Source: Methanobacteriota archaeon (GTDB lineage: Archaea > Halobacteriota > Methanomicrobia > Methanomicrobiales > Methanospirillaceae). From it: a stretch of DNA of 40,989 nt. The notes below the pieces were generated by a model. That model was not told the DNA's origin. It did not search any database and saw only the letters and a list, made by a program, of their open reading frames with translations. The translations under genes and the position numbers were made by a program. The DNA lies in assembly GCA_029547145.1 (NCBI GenBank), contig JAKPPV010000035.1:1-40989 (forward strand), read 5' to 3'. Shown here piece after piece: positions 34,029-40,989 of this stretch; position 1 is the stretch's first letter; each line of letters begins with the position of its first letter.

Positions 34029-35108
34029 ATGCTACATCGGAACACGATGGGTGGGGCAGGCGCCGCGGACGGCATCTCCGAGGTCGTGGGGTTCGTCATC
34101 ATCCTCGCGGTCATCATCGCGGGGCTCTCGCTCTACCTCGTGTACGGGGTCCCGGTGCTGGGAAGGGAGGCGGAGATCGCTCGCATGGACGGTGTCAGGG
34201 GGTGGTTCGTCGACTACAAGACCAGTGTGGACCAGCTATGGCTGAACAGCCCGGCGATTCCGAACAACAGCACCCCCTACGTTCCAGGGGATCCCGACCC
34301 GCACCTGGATAGAAAGGCACTCTTTAGTATCTCCTCCGGACAGATGACCCTTCGCCGAGTAATCAACCCTGGCGCGATTCAGGAGGGAGGCTTTATTGTT
34401 CGGTATCTGCCCATGCTCGCACCGATCCCAGCCTCCGAGGAGGTTTCGATCCGAACCGATGATACCTTCACGGTTTCTGGATGGCGATATGGCAGGGAAG
34501 TCCTCAACTGGAGCAATACCTCACCCGCTCTCGTCTATTCCTCGCACAACAACTACTGGCTCCAGCAGGAGTATTATTATCAGCTCGGGGGTGTCTTTCT
34601 CCGGCAGTGGGATCCAACCGGAGAAGTGCCGGAGAAGGTGATGGTGGTTCTGGCCCCCCCACTTTCCATCTATTCACCCGACGTGGGTGGCACAGGTTAC
34701 CAGACGATGGCTGGTCTGGTCGTTGTGAACCTGACTGCATACAGGGGGGGGTTGGGCGCGAGATCCCCCGTCCGGGTGGAGACCAGGCTCGTTACGGATC
34801 CCCTCCCGCTTGTGGCTGTGGACGAAACACAACCATACGAATTCTCGGATGTCTCCCTGACCTTCAGGGCCGGGAACGACCAGCCTGCCAGCAACCAGGC
34901 TGCTTTGGCCTGGTACACAATCTTCAACGGTGCCGCCGCCAGAAACGGCCTCAATACCAGTTATTACAACGTATCGTTGTCGGGCCCCGTAGCGCGTATC
35001 GAGATCCTCGGGTACGAGGACAATCCGAACATTCCCGACGTCCAGTTCGGTGCACTCGAGGCGTCTTACGTCATAAAATTGGAGAACGTGCCGACGATAA
35101 TCGAGTAA
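34029..35108 (+). CDS. Type IV pilin-like surface protein, type A'
   Basis: The 359-residue paralogue of the type A protein has a leader ending A-A-D-G, then I-S-E-V-V-G-F and a hydrophobic helix (about 15-40). After it come L-G-R-E-A-E-I-A-R-M and Y-K-T-S-V-D-Q-L-W, matching type A, followed by a beta-rich domain with N-N-Y-W-L-Q-Q-E and G-G-V-F-L-R-Q. It is predicted to be processed by prepilin peptidase and exposed at the surface. The start at 34029 is chosen for a GGGAG 7 nt upstream; ATG 34047 is an alternative with a shorter leader. It lies 12 nt before the Cna-B-like adhesin gene, repeating the A-then-B gene order seen just upstream. Confidence 0.82.
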   Translation: MLHRNTMGGAGAADGISEVVGFVIILAVIIAGLSLYLVYGVPVLGREAEIARMDGVRGWFVDYKTSVDQLWLNSPAIPNNSTPYVPGDPDPHLDRKALFSISSGQMTLRRVINPGAIQEGGFIVRYLPMLAPIPASEEVSIRTDDTFTVSGWRYGREVLNWSNTSPALVYSSHNNYWLQQEYYYQLGGVFLRQWDPTGEVPEKVMVVLAPPLSIYSPDVGGTGYQTMAGLVVVNLTAYRGGLGARSPVRVETRLVTDPLPLVAVDETQPYEFSDVSLTFRAGNDQPASNQAALAWYTIFNGAAARNGLNTSYYNVSLSGPVARIEILGYEDNPNIPDVQFGALEASYVIKLENVPTIIE

Positions 35109-35120
35109 AGGTGGTTATTT

Positions 35121-37127
35121 ATGAATTCAAACGGTTGCAGGGATTCAGGTGTCTCCGAGGTGATCGGGGCCGTGCTCCTGGTTGGACTCGTCGTGATCGG
35201 GGGGGCGGTGGTCGCGTCCTTCGTCTCGGGCCAGGCGACTCCCAGGGAGGTGCCACACCTCAACTTTGGAGTCGCAGTGAACAGCGAGGACCACCTGCTC
35301 ACACTTCGCCATACCGGAGGTGACACCCTTCTGAATGGCACGTACCGGATCCTGCTGGACGGTGTACCCGTGAGCCCGGATCATTACCGTAACTGGTCGG
35401 TGAACGAGCCCCTGGAGATCCCCGGCGTCACGGTCTTCAAGGGTTCCGTGATCGTCACCTACCTGGATGGGAGCGGGGGAGAGACAGTATTGCGGAGGGT
35501 GGACTTCGGCGACGAGCTTAACCCTGGTTCACATCCTGAAAACCCGGAGCAACCAACCGGGCCCTGGACCATTCATGGATATAAATGGAACGTGACCGCG
35601 GATGGTCACCCCATCGGCCCGCTGAAGAACGTCACGATGCATTTAACGAAGACACAGGGTGACTTCTCCTTCCCCGATGAGGGTATGACCACGAACACGA
35701 CCGATGATGGGTATTACTCCTTCTCCGTCCCCCCGCATGAGGGGTATTATCGCCTGGCAGAGGTGGTCAATCTCACGGTCTGGGATCCAGTCAGTCCGCA
35801 GAGTGGTGCATATGAATTAATCTACCGCAATCACCACCAGATCAGCGGGCCGGCACTGAACTTTTCAAACTATCGCCTGCCTCCTCCGCCCAAGAAGATC
35901 TCCGGTCACAAGTACAACGTGACGTGGAAGGGAGCGATGGTCGGCCCACTGGAGGGGGTCGTCATCAACCTCACGTTGACCAGTGGCAACGTCGCTGGTT
36001 TCCCGCCACAGGGGATGACCACGAGGACGAACGAGTCCGGGTACTACGAGTTCGAGGTGCCGGGATGGTGGGACTTCGAGGTCCCCAACCCCCTGCCTCG
36101 ATACCGTCTCACCGAAGAGTTTGACCGGAATGAATGGCGACCGTACGCACCCGTCTCCGGTGTTATCGACGACGTGGAGCCGGGGGCGACCGACCAGGAC
36201 TTCAGAAACGAGATGATTGTCCCGCCGAAGAAGATCTCGGGGTATAAGTGGGGATACTATACAAACGGCGATTTGATCGGACCCGTCAACGGCACCCGGA
36301 TCACCCTGACGATGACCAGCGGGGATATTCCCGATATGCAGGTCGGCCAGAGTATTACGACGTACACGAATGAGTCCGGGTACTACGAGTTCAACGTGTC
36401 CGGTCATCCGGCTCTCTACAGGCTCGAGGAGACGATGGATCCGGCGGCGTGGACGCCCTATATACCCCCGTCGGGGGTGATCGAGAATGTTCTTCCCGGG
36501 GCGACGAACCAGGACTTCAAGAACAAGCACGTAGTCCCGGAACCGATGGGAGGTGTCGTGATGCGCCTGGAAAAGGAGGAGCCCGAGAGCGAACCCGAAA
36601 AGAACGGGTACCTGGTCGGCGGCACCTACTTCCAGGTCGAGACGCACGCGGGTGATCACGCGACCATCGGGTCACAGACCTTCTGGTTCAAAAATAACGA
36701 GCAGGTCCGGTTTGTCATCGACGGAGACCAGGACCGTGGTCGGATCACCGTTACGAAAGGGTCGACCGACCTTGAAGAGTTCTCGTTCAACGTCTACATG
36801 CAGAAGAAGAGCGGGAACGAATGGGTGAACGTGACGGGTGCCAGGGGAAAGGTCACCGACATCAGCATCACGAACATCAACAAGAACGGGATCTGCAAGG
36901 ACTCAACCCTGACCTACCGCCAGCCTTCATACAACTCGGAGACGATGCTCCGCCTTGACGGCAAACCACGGATCACCAGTCCGCCGGACGATTCGACCCC
37001 GCTTGAATTCAAGAAGCTCCACATCGTCCACGACAACTCCGAGCATGAGGGCAACAACATCATGATGATCTGGCTCGAACCGGGTCTCAACAGCCTGCTC
37101 GTCCAAGGTGACTACGTGTATCTCTAA
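35121..37127 (+). CDS. Pilin-type anchor with Cna-B-like repeat passenger, type B'
   Basis: The 668-residue protein starts with D-S-G-V-S-E-V-I-G-A-V-L-L-V-G-L, an archaeal pilin leader and helix (to about 33). The membrane-proximal module follows with L-R-H-T-G-G-D-T-L-L-N-G-T-Y (about 45-130). Three repeats of about 110 residues run from about 148 to 475, each starting I-(H/S)-G-(Y/H)-K-(W/Y) and containing S-G-Y-Y-E-F, typical of Cna-B/SdrD-like or carboxypeptidase-regulatory-like stalk domains. The final ~190 residues are an unrecognised domain with F-W-F-K-N-N-E-Q-V and W-L-E-P-G. Stalk repeats would hold this terminal domain away from the cell. AGGTGG upstream supports ATG 35121. Confidence 0.83.
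   Translation: MNSNGCRDSGVSEVIGAVLLVGLVVIGGAVVASFVSGQATPREVPHLNFGVAVNSEDHLLTLRHTGGDTLLNGTYRILLDGVPVSPDHYRNWSVNEPLEIPGVTVFKGSVIVTYLDGSGGETVLRRVDFGDELNPGSHPENPEQPTGPWTIHGYKWNVTADGHPIGPLKNVTMHLTKTQGDFSFPDEGMTTNTTDDGYYSFSVPPHEGYYRLAEVVNLTVWDPVSPQSGAYELIYRNHHQISGPALNFSNYRLPPPPKKISGHKYNVTWKGAMVGPLEGVVINLTLTSGNVAGFPPQGMTTRTNESGYYEFEVPGWWDFEVPNPLPRYRLTEEFDRNEWRPYAPVSGVIDDVEPGATDQDFRNEMIVPPKKISGYKWGYYTNGDLIGPVNGTRITLTMTSGDIPDMQVGQSITTYTNESGYYEFNVSGHPALYRLEETMDPAAWTPYIPPSGVIENVLPGATNQDFKNKHVVPEPMGGVVMRLEKEEPESEPEKNGYLVGGTYFQVETHAGDHATIGSQTFWFKNNEQVRFVIDGDQDRGRITVTKGSTDLEEFSFNVYMQKKSGNEWVNVTGARGKVTDISITNINKNGICKDSTLTYRQPSYNSETMLRLDGKPRITSPPDDSTPLEFKKLHIVHDNSEHEGNNIMMIWLEPGLNSLLVQGDYVYL
35563..36540 (+). 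repeat. Three tandem Cna-B-like coding repeats
   Basis: Units begin near 35563, 35892 and 36228, each 310-335 bases long. All encode an opening G-(Y/H)-K followed by I/V-G-P-(L/V) and a later G-Y-Y-(S/E)-F. The second and third are closest, sharing K-K-I-S-G and a D-Q-D-F/N-Q-D-F ending, while the first is more diverged. Confidence 0.75.
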
Positions 37128-37139
37128 ATAATCCTTTTT

Positions 37140-40100
37140 ATGACCGGCCGATCATCGAAGAACGAGAATGCGAACGCCGAGATCCTCGGCGTGGTGATGC
37201 TGATCGGCATCTTCGTGGTCGCGGCAGGTCTCATCTCGGCAACCACCCTTTCTGCACCTACCCCGACAAAGATGCCGGCTGCGACGATCGAGATCACCGG
37301 TGAGTCGGGTGCGATCACGATCTCCCACCTGGGGGGAGACCCACTTCCCCTGAACAACCTGGTCGTGCGGGGGAGGCGACCGGACGGTTCGTCCACATCT
37401 CCGGCTCCCGTTGGAGCATGGCTCGGACTCCCGTCCGGTGAGACAACCCTGAACAACGGGTTCAGCACCGTGATACACGAGAACTGGAACGCTCTCGTGC
37501 TGATCTGGAAAGGTGACGGCGGCGAATCGGTTATCGCGAGCTGGGACCCGTCAGGCATCTATGGGCCGCTTGGCCCCGCCGCACTCGGAGATCCGGGTGT
37601 CCCCGGAGTGCCTAACGTTCCGCGTACCCAACCCTCTGTTCCCTATCCCACCACGGGGTACAACGCAACACGGGATGGGGTGGAAGCGAACTTCACTCCG
37701 CTCGATGGCACGGACATCACGGACCCTGAAGGGAGAGTCTGGTTCGACGATACATCCAACGGAACCATCACGCACTGGTTGTGGAACTTTGGGGATGGAA
37801 CGACACTGGAGACGACGGTTCCGTTCGCGCACTTCGACCATGTCTACAGGTTCGAAGGCACCTATTCGGTGGTCCTCACCGTCTTGAATGTTGAGACCGG
37901 TGCGTATGATTCGACCGTGCATACCATCCAGGTGAGCCCGATCCCGGGACAGGTTCTCCCCGTTGATTTCACGATCGAGCCCCGCATCAGCGGTAACCGG
38001 GAGCTCTCGGTCACCTGTCTGGCTTCCGTCACATCTTCGTTCAATGCAACCATCTGGCAGTGGGATGTCACCGATGGCCTGAATGGAACGACGAACCGGT
38101 TCGGACCCTACTATGGCAGCCTTTCCGATCATCCCAGCAAGAGCCAGGTCTTTACGTTTGTCAATCCCGACGGCACCCTGAACAATATTGGGTTGATCAC
38201 CCTCACCGTCTGGTCTCCGTACGTCAGTGACCCCATCATCGTCTCGAAAACAGTAACTGTCGGCCCTCCGATGCAGGTCCGTTTCTCTCCGAACGTCACC
38301 GTGGGCATATCTTCGCTCCCCGTCAAGTTCGTCGATACGTCGATCGGTGTGGTCGATTCCTGGTTCTGGGATTTCGGGGACAATACAACCTCGTCAGAAC
38401 AGAACCCCACTCACGTCTTCGCTGTCGGGCCCAACGAGGTGCGTGCCTATACGGTAACACTCACGATCAGGGGATATGACCAGACCGCCCCCGGCGATCA
38501 TATCGTCGTCCAGACCGCAACTGCAACGATCACAGTCCATGCGCCGGTCGTCGCCGACTTTTCATCAGACATTACCGAGGGCATCGCCCCACTCACGATT
38601 CATTTCGAAGACCATTCGACCGGGAAGCCGACCAAGTGGACCTGGTCGTTCGGTGACGGGGCGACGTCGAGCGATCAGAACCCGGTTCACACCTATACGT
38701 CCGACGGGATATACAAGGTCTCTCTGCTCGCCGAGAAGTTCGACCCGGACAGCGCTGACATCATGGTCAAGCCCATCTACATCCGCGTCGGGGCCGGTGT
38801 TGCAGCTGAATTCACGGCGACTCCGACACGCGGTTTGGCGCCCCTGGCGGTCCAATTCAACGATACCTCCACGAGCGACGCTCCGATCGTCAACTGGTTC
38901 TGGGATTTCGGCGATGGCTCGACCAGCACCGAAAGGAATCCATTGCATACGTATACGTCGCCCGGATCGTACTCAGTTACGCTGACGGCAGCAAACGCCT
39001 ACCGGTACCATTCTATCACAAAGACGAATTACATCACCGTGGTCCCCGCGATCGTTGCTGCGTTCTCGGCGAATGAGACGGTGGGGGAATGCCCATTGAC
39101 CGTCCAGTTCACCGATGCGTCATCGGAAAGCCCGACAAACTGGTCATGGAACTTTGGCGACAACACGACGAGTGATCTCCAGAACCCGGTCCACACCTAC
39201 GAGTCGGCGGGTATCTTCTCTGTCACCCTGACTGCGAGCAACGCCGATTCGACCGATACGCTGACCCGCATCCACTACATTACCGTCACCGGTCAGGTCG
39301 AAGCCTCCTTCTACGGCACTCCGACGGAGGGTCCTGCGGTGCTTCCCGTCCAGTTTACAGACACCTCGACAGGAGGTCCGACGGCCTGGTTGTGGGATTT
39401 CGGCGACAATACGACGAGTGACCTCCAGAATCCGAAACATATCTACGAATCGCCCGGGAACTATTCGGTCACGCTCGTCGCGAGCAATGCCATATCCACC
39501 TCGGCTCCATTCACCCGCACGGGCTATATCAGGGTCTCTGATCCGGTTCCCCCGATGGCCGCCTTCAGTGGTTCACCGCTCTCTGGCTACGCCCCGCTGA
39601 CCGTTCAGTTCATGGATGAGTCCACCAACTATCCGACCTCCTGGGCCTGGGACTTCAACAACGACGGTACGGTCGACAGCACGGCTCAAAACCCGACCTG
39701 GACCTATCCTGGTGCCGGTACCTATACAGTAAAACTAAGGGTATCGAACGTGATAGGGGCAGACGAAGAGGTGAAGTCCGGTTACATCACGGTGACAGAA
39801 GCACCTGTTCGACCGGTTGCAGGGTTCAGGGTCAACACCACGTCGGGGATGGCTCCTCTTACCGTGCAGTTCACGGACGAGTCCACGAACTCTCCGTCCT
39901 CGTGGGCATGGGACTTCAATAATGACGGTACCGTTGACAGTACTGCCCAGAACCCAACCCAGACGTACTCAGCGGCCGGCACCTACACGGTAAAACTCAC
40001 TGTGACGAACGCAGCGGGGTCGGACGACGAGATCAAGGTCAATCTCATCACCGTGACGGCACCACCCGTGGTTCCGGTGCCCTATTTCGAGGGATGGCCG

Positions 40101-40322
40101 TTGAGCGGAAAGAAACCACTGATCGTCCAGTTCACGGACGGTTCGACGAACTCACCGACCTACTGGAGATGGGACTTCGGAGATGGTGGTTCTTCTACGT
40201 CGCAGAACCCATCGCATTCCTACGAAAAAAAGGGTGATTACACGGTTAAATTGACCGTCGGTAATGCAGCAGGAGAAGCAACCCTGACACGGACAGAATA
40301 TATTCATGTATATAATAACTAA
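37140..40322 (+). CDS. Pilin-like anchor with ten PKD repeats, type C
   Basis: The 1060-residue protein has an N-terminal leader ending N-A-N-A-E-I-L-G and a hydrophobic helix (about 15-38), similar to an archaeal pilin leader but less canonical than its neighbours. A module with I-S-H-L-G-G-D-P-L-P-L matches the H-x-G-G module of the two B proteins (about 45-140), and a Gly/Pro-rich linker follows. From about residue 180 come ten PKD domains with W-x-W-(D/N)-F-G-D-(G/N) motifs; the second is degenerate (W-Q-W-D-V-T-D-G), and the eighth and ninth share the variant W-A-W-D-F-N-N-D-G-T-V-D-S-T-A-Q-N-P-T. No C-terminal anchor exists, so the N-terminal helix must hold it. It would make a long surface stalk or adhesin. 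There is no Shine-Dalgarno before ATG 37140, only CCTTTTT, which is unusual in this cluster. Confidence 0.85.
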   Translation: MTGRSSKNENANAEILGVVMLIGIFVVAAGLISATTLSAPTPTKMPAATIEITGESGAITISHLGGDPLPLNNLVVRGRRPDGSSTSPAPVGAWLGLPSGETTLNNGFSTVIHENWNALVLIWKGDGGESVIASWDPSGIYGPLGPAALGDPGVPGVPNVPRTQPSVPYPTTGYNATRDGVEANFTPLDGTDITDPEGRVWFDDTSNGTITHWLWNFGDGTTLETTVPFAHFDHVYRFEGTYSVVLTVLNVETGAYDSTVHTIQVSPIPGQVLPVDFTIEPRISGNRELSVTCLASVTSSFNATIWQWDVTDGLNGTTNRFGPYYGSLSDHPSKSQVFTFVNPDGTLNNIGLITLTVWSPYVSDPIIVSKTVTVGPPMQVRFSPNVTVGISSLPVKFVDTSIGVVDSWFWDFGDNTTSSEQNPTHVFAVGPNEVRAYTVTLTIRGYDQTAPGDHIVVQTATATITVHAPVVADFSSDITEGIAPLTIHFEDHSTGKPTKWTWSFGDGATSSDQNPVHTYTSDGIYKVSLLAEKFDPDSADIMVKPIYIRVGAGVAAEFTATPTRGLAPLAVQFNDTSTSDAPIVNWFWDFGDGSTSTERNPLHTYTSPGSYSVTLTAANAYRYHSITKTNYITVVPAIVAAFSANETVGECPLTVQFTDASSESPTNWSWNFGDNTTSDLQNPVHTYESAGIFSVTLTASNADSTDTLTRIHYITVTGQVEASFYGTPTEGPAVLPVQFTDTSTGGPTAWLWDFGDNTTSDLQNPKHIYESPGNYSVTLVASNAISTSAPFTRTGYIRVSDPVPPMAAFSGSPLSGYAPLTVQFMDESTNYPTSWAWDFNNDGTVDSTAQNPTWTYPGAGTYTVKLRVSNVIGADEEVKSGYITVTEAPVRPVAGFRVNTTSGMAPLTVQFTDESTNSPSSWAWDFNNDGTVDSTAQNPTQTYSAAGTYTVKLTVTNAAGSDDEIKVNLITVTAPPVVPVPYFEGWPLSGKKPLIVQFTDGSTNSPTYWRWDFGDGGSSTSQNPSHSYEKKGDYTVKLTVGNAAGEATLTRTEYIHVYNN
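37784..40200 (+). repeat. Tandem PKD-domain coding repeats
   Basis: F-G-D-(G/N)-type motifs are encoded near 37784, 38368, 38648, 38908, 39152, 39397, 39650, 39911 and 40175, spaced about 245-280 bases, with a degenerate unit between the first two. Repeats 8 and 9 encode a nearly identical core but differ at many third codon positions, so they are not a recent copy. Confidence 0.8.
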
Positions 40323-40385
40323 AAAGTGGACCTGGCCTGGACGGTGATCGGGTTCCCCTTCCTATTGCTTCTCTATCCTCTCCCC

Positions 40386-40392
40386 TTTTTTT
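40386..40392 (+). terminator. T7 terminator after the PKD pilin gene
   Basis: Seven T residues preceded by CCCC lie 64 nt past the stop codon of the type C gene, a plausible archaeal transcription terminator ending the pilin-like cluster. Confidence 0.5.
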
Positions 40393-40989
40393 CATGATGA
40401 AGACCTGTGGATCGTATCTTCGTGCGCCTTTCGAGAGGGATTTTTCGTCCCCCTGTCGGATCGTCCCCGGATACCGGAACATCCTTCGTATCCGATGGAG
40501 TACATCGACGAACCGGATATGCACGTTCAACCTCTCATCGTCCAACATCCGCTCTTCATTCATCGATCCCTCAAACCACGTCCGGCTTGTGAATGAAACC
40601 CCGATACCTCCTACCATCCGGTCTTCACCCTCCCAGCCCCCCCGCGATGGTCTGGGAGCTGGAGGCCCCGATCCATTTGAACCCAGGATGCCGGAGAAGG
40701 CCGGTACCTTCAGCGTCGGGATGCCCTTGAGATACGGTCCAGCCTGCGATCACCGTCCCCCTCCTTCGCCCCGTCCATCCCTTCCCAGTACTCGGGTCCC
40801 GGCGCACCCCTCCTCGAACCGGGGCGTCTTCTTCAGGAGACCGGCGGACCGGACCACGGGTACCCGATCCCGGGCCGTTCCTTTCGGTGCGGGACCATCG
40901 CGACCCGATCGATCGCCGGACCTCCCGGTGGTCCGAAGGATGAAGGACGGACGGAAAGGTTCACCCGTTGAAGTGGTGGTGCTCGTACG
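40393..40989. other. Gene-free 3' end of the window
   Basis: No reading frame here has recognisable protein character. One minus-strand frame (40617 to about 40390) reads somewhat like protein (R-L-N-V-H-I-R-F-V-D-V-L-H-R-I-R-R-M-F) and continues open upstream, but it has no family match I recognise, no start signal, and runs into the end of the type C gene. It may be a decayed gene or chance. No tRNA, repeat or insertion-sequence end was seen. Confidence 0.4.

Noticed and set aside
37784-40200. CRISPR-like array or DNA-level repeat
   Set aside because: The periodicity is 245-280 bases, in frame, and explained by PKD protein repeats with divergent codons.
40625-40807. A 60-codon minus-strand frame near the window end
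   Set aside because: Composition is Gly/Arg/Ser-rich with no domain and no start signal; not supportable as a gene.

Overview
The window reads as chromosomal DNA of a GC-rich euryarchaeal methanogen, most likely order Methanomicrobiales (genus not determinable by eye). Archaeal markers are diphthine synthase (dph5) next to a DUF357 gene, a DtxR repressor fused to FeoA, type IV pilin-like proteins with SEVIG-type class III signal peptides, PKD-domain surface proteins, TATA-like elements 25-30 nt before several starts (leaderless transcripts) and many GTGA/TGATG start-stop overlaps. The methanogen assignment is inference; no methanogenesis gene lies in the window.

Layout. 1-140: 3' end of a PKD surface protein. 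424-494: tRNA-Gly(CCC), minus. 550-1530: a 49-residue YHS protein and a degenerate membrane GT2 glycosyltransferase, minus. 8394-1658: a minus-strand run of a 14-codon leader ORF, dph5, DUF357, a flippase-like membrane protein, a bifunctional mannose-1-P guanylyltransferase/mannose-6-P isomerase, the Cu(I) ATPase copA, and a Pro-rich membrane-anchored protein translationally coupled to copA. 10922-8443: the iron locus (dtxR-feoA fusion, feoB). 11021-13299: PHP-type DNA polymerase X coupled to a cis-prenyltransferase homologue that lacks the catalytic DGN motif. 16594-13315, minus: a radical SAM protein, a complete cis-prenyltransferase (uppS) and a zinc-ribbon membrane protein. 16683-29221: a beta-helix membrane protein, then a tightly packed storage-polysaccharide operon (GH57, GT4 glucan synthase, branching enzyme, second GH57, 4-alpha-glucanotransferase, glucan phosphorylase). 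29234-30820, minus: a PAS/PAS histidine kinase.

31043-40322 is the most unusual part: five consecutive genes for pilin-like surface proteins in the order A, B, A', B', C. A and A' are paralogous 330-360 residue proteins. B (beta-helix), B' (three Cna-B-like repeats) and C (ten PKD repeats) share an N-terminal helix and a membrane-proximal module with an H-x-G-G motif, followed by quite different large passengers. The beta-helix protein at 16683 is a paralogue of B that keeps the module and the helix but has lost the prepilin motif. These passengers look less GC-rich than the rest of the window. I read the cluster as a modular archaeal surface filament or adhesin system in which one anchor unit displays interchangeable passengers. 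The two cis-prenyltransferase subunits, the flippase-like protein and the GDP-mannose enzyme could supply glycan carriers for the many N-x-S/T sequons in these proteins (inference).

The last ~600 bases contain no gene I can support.
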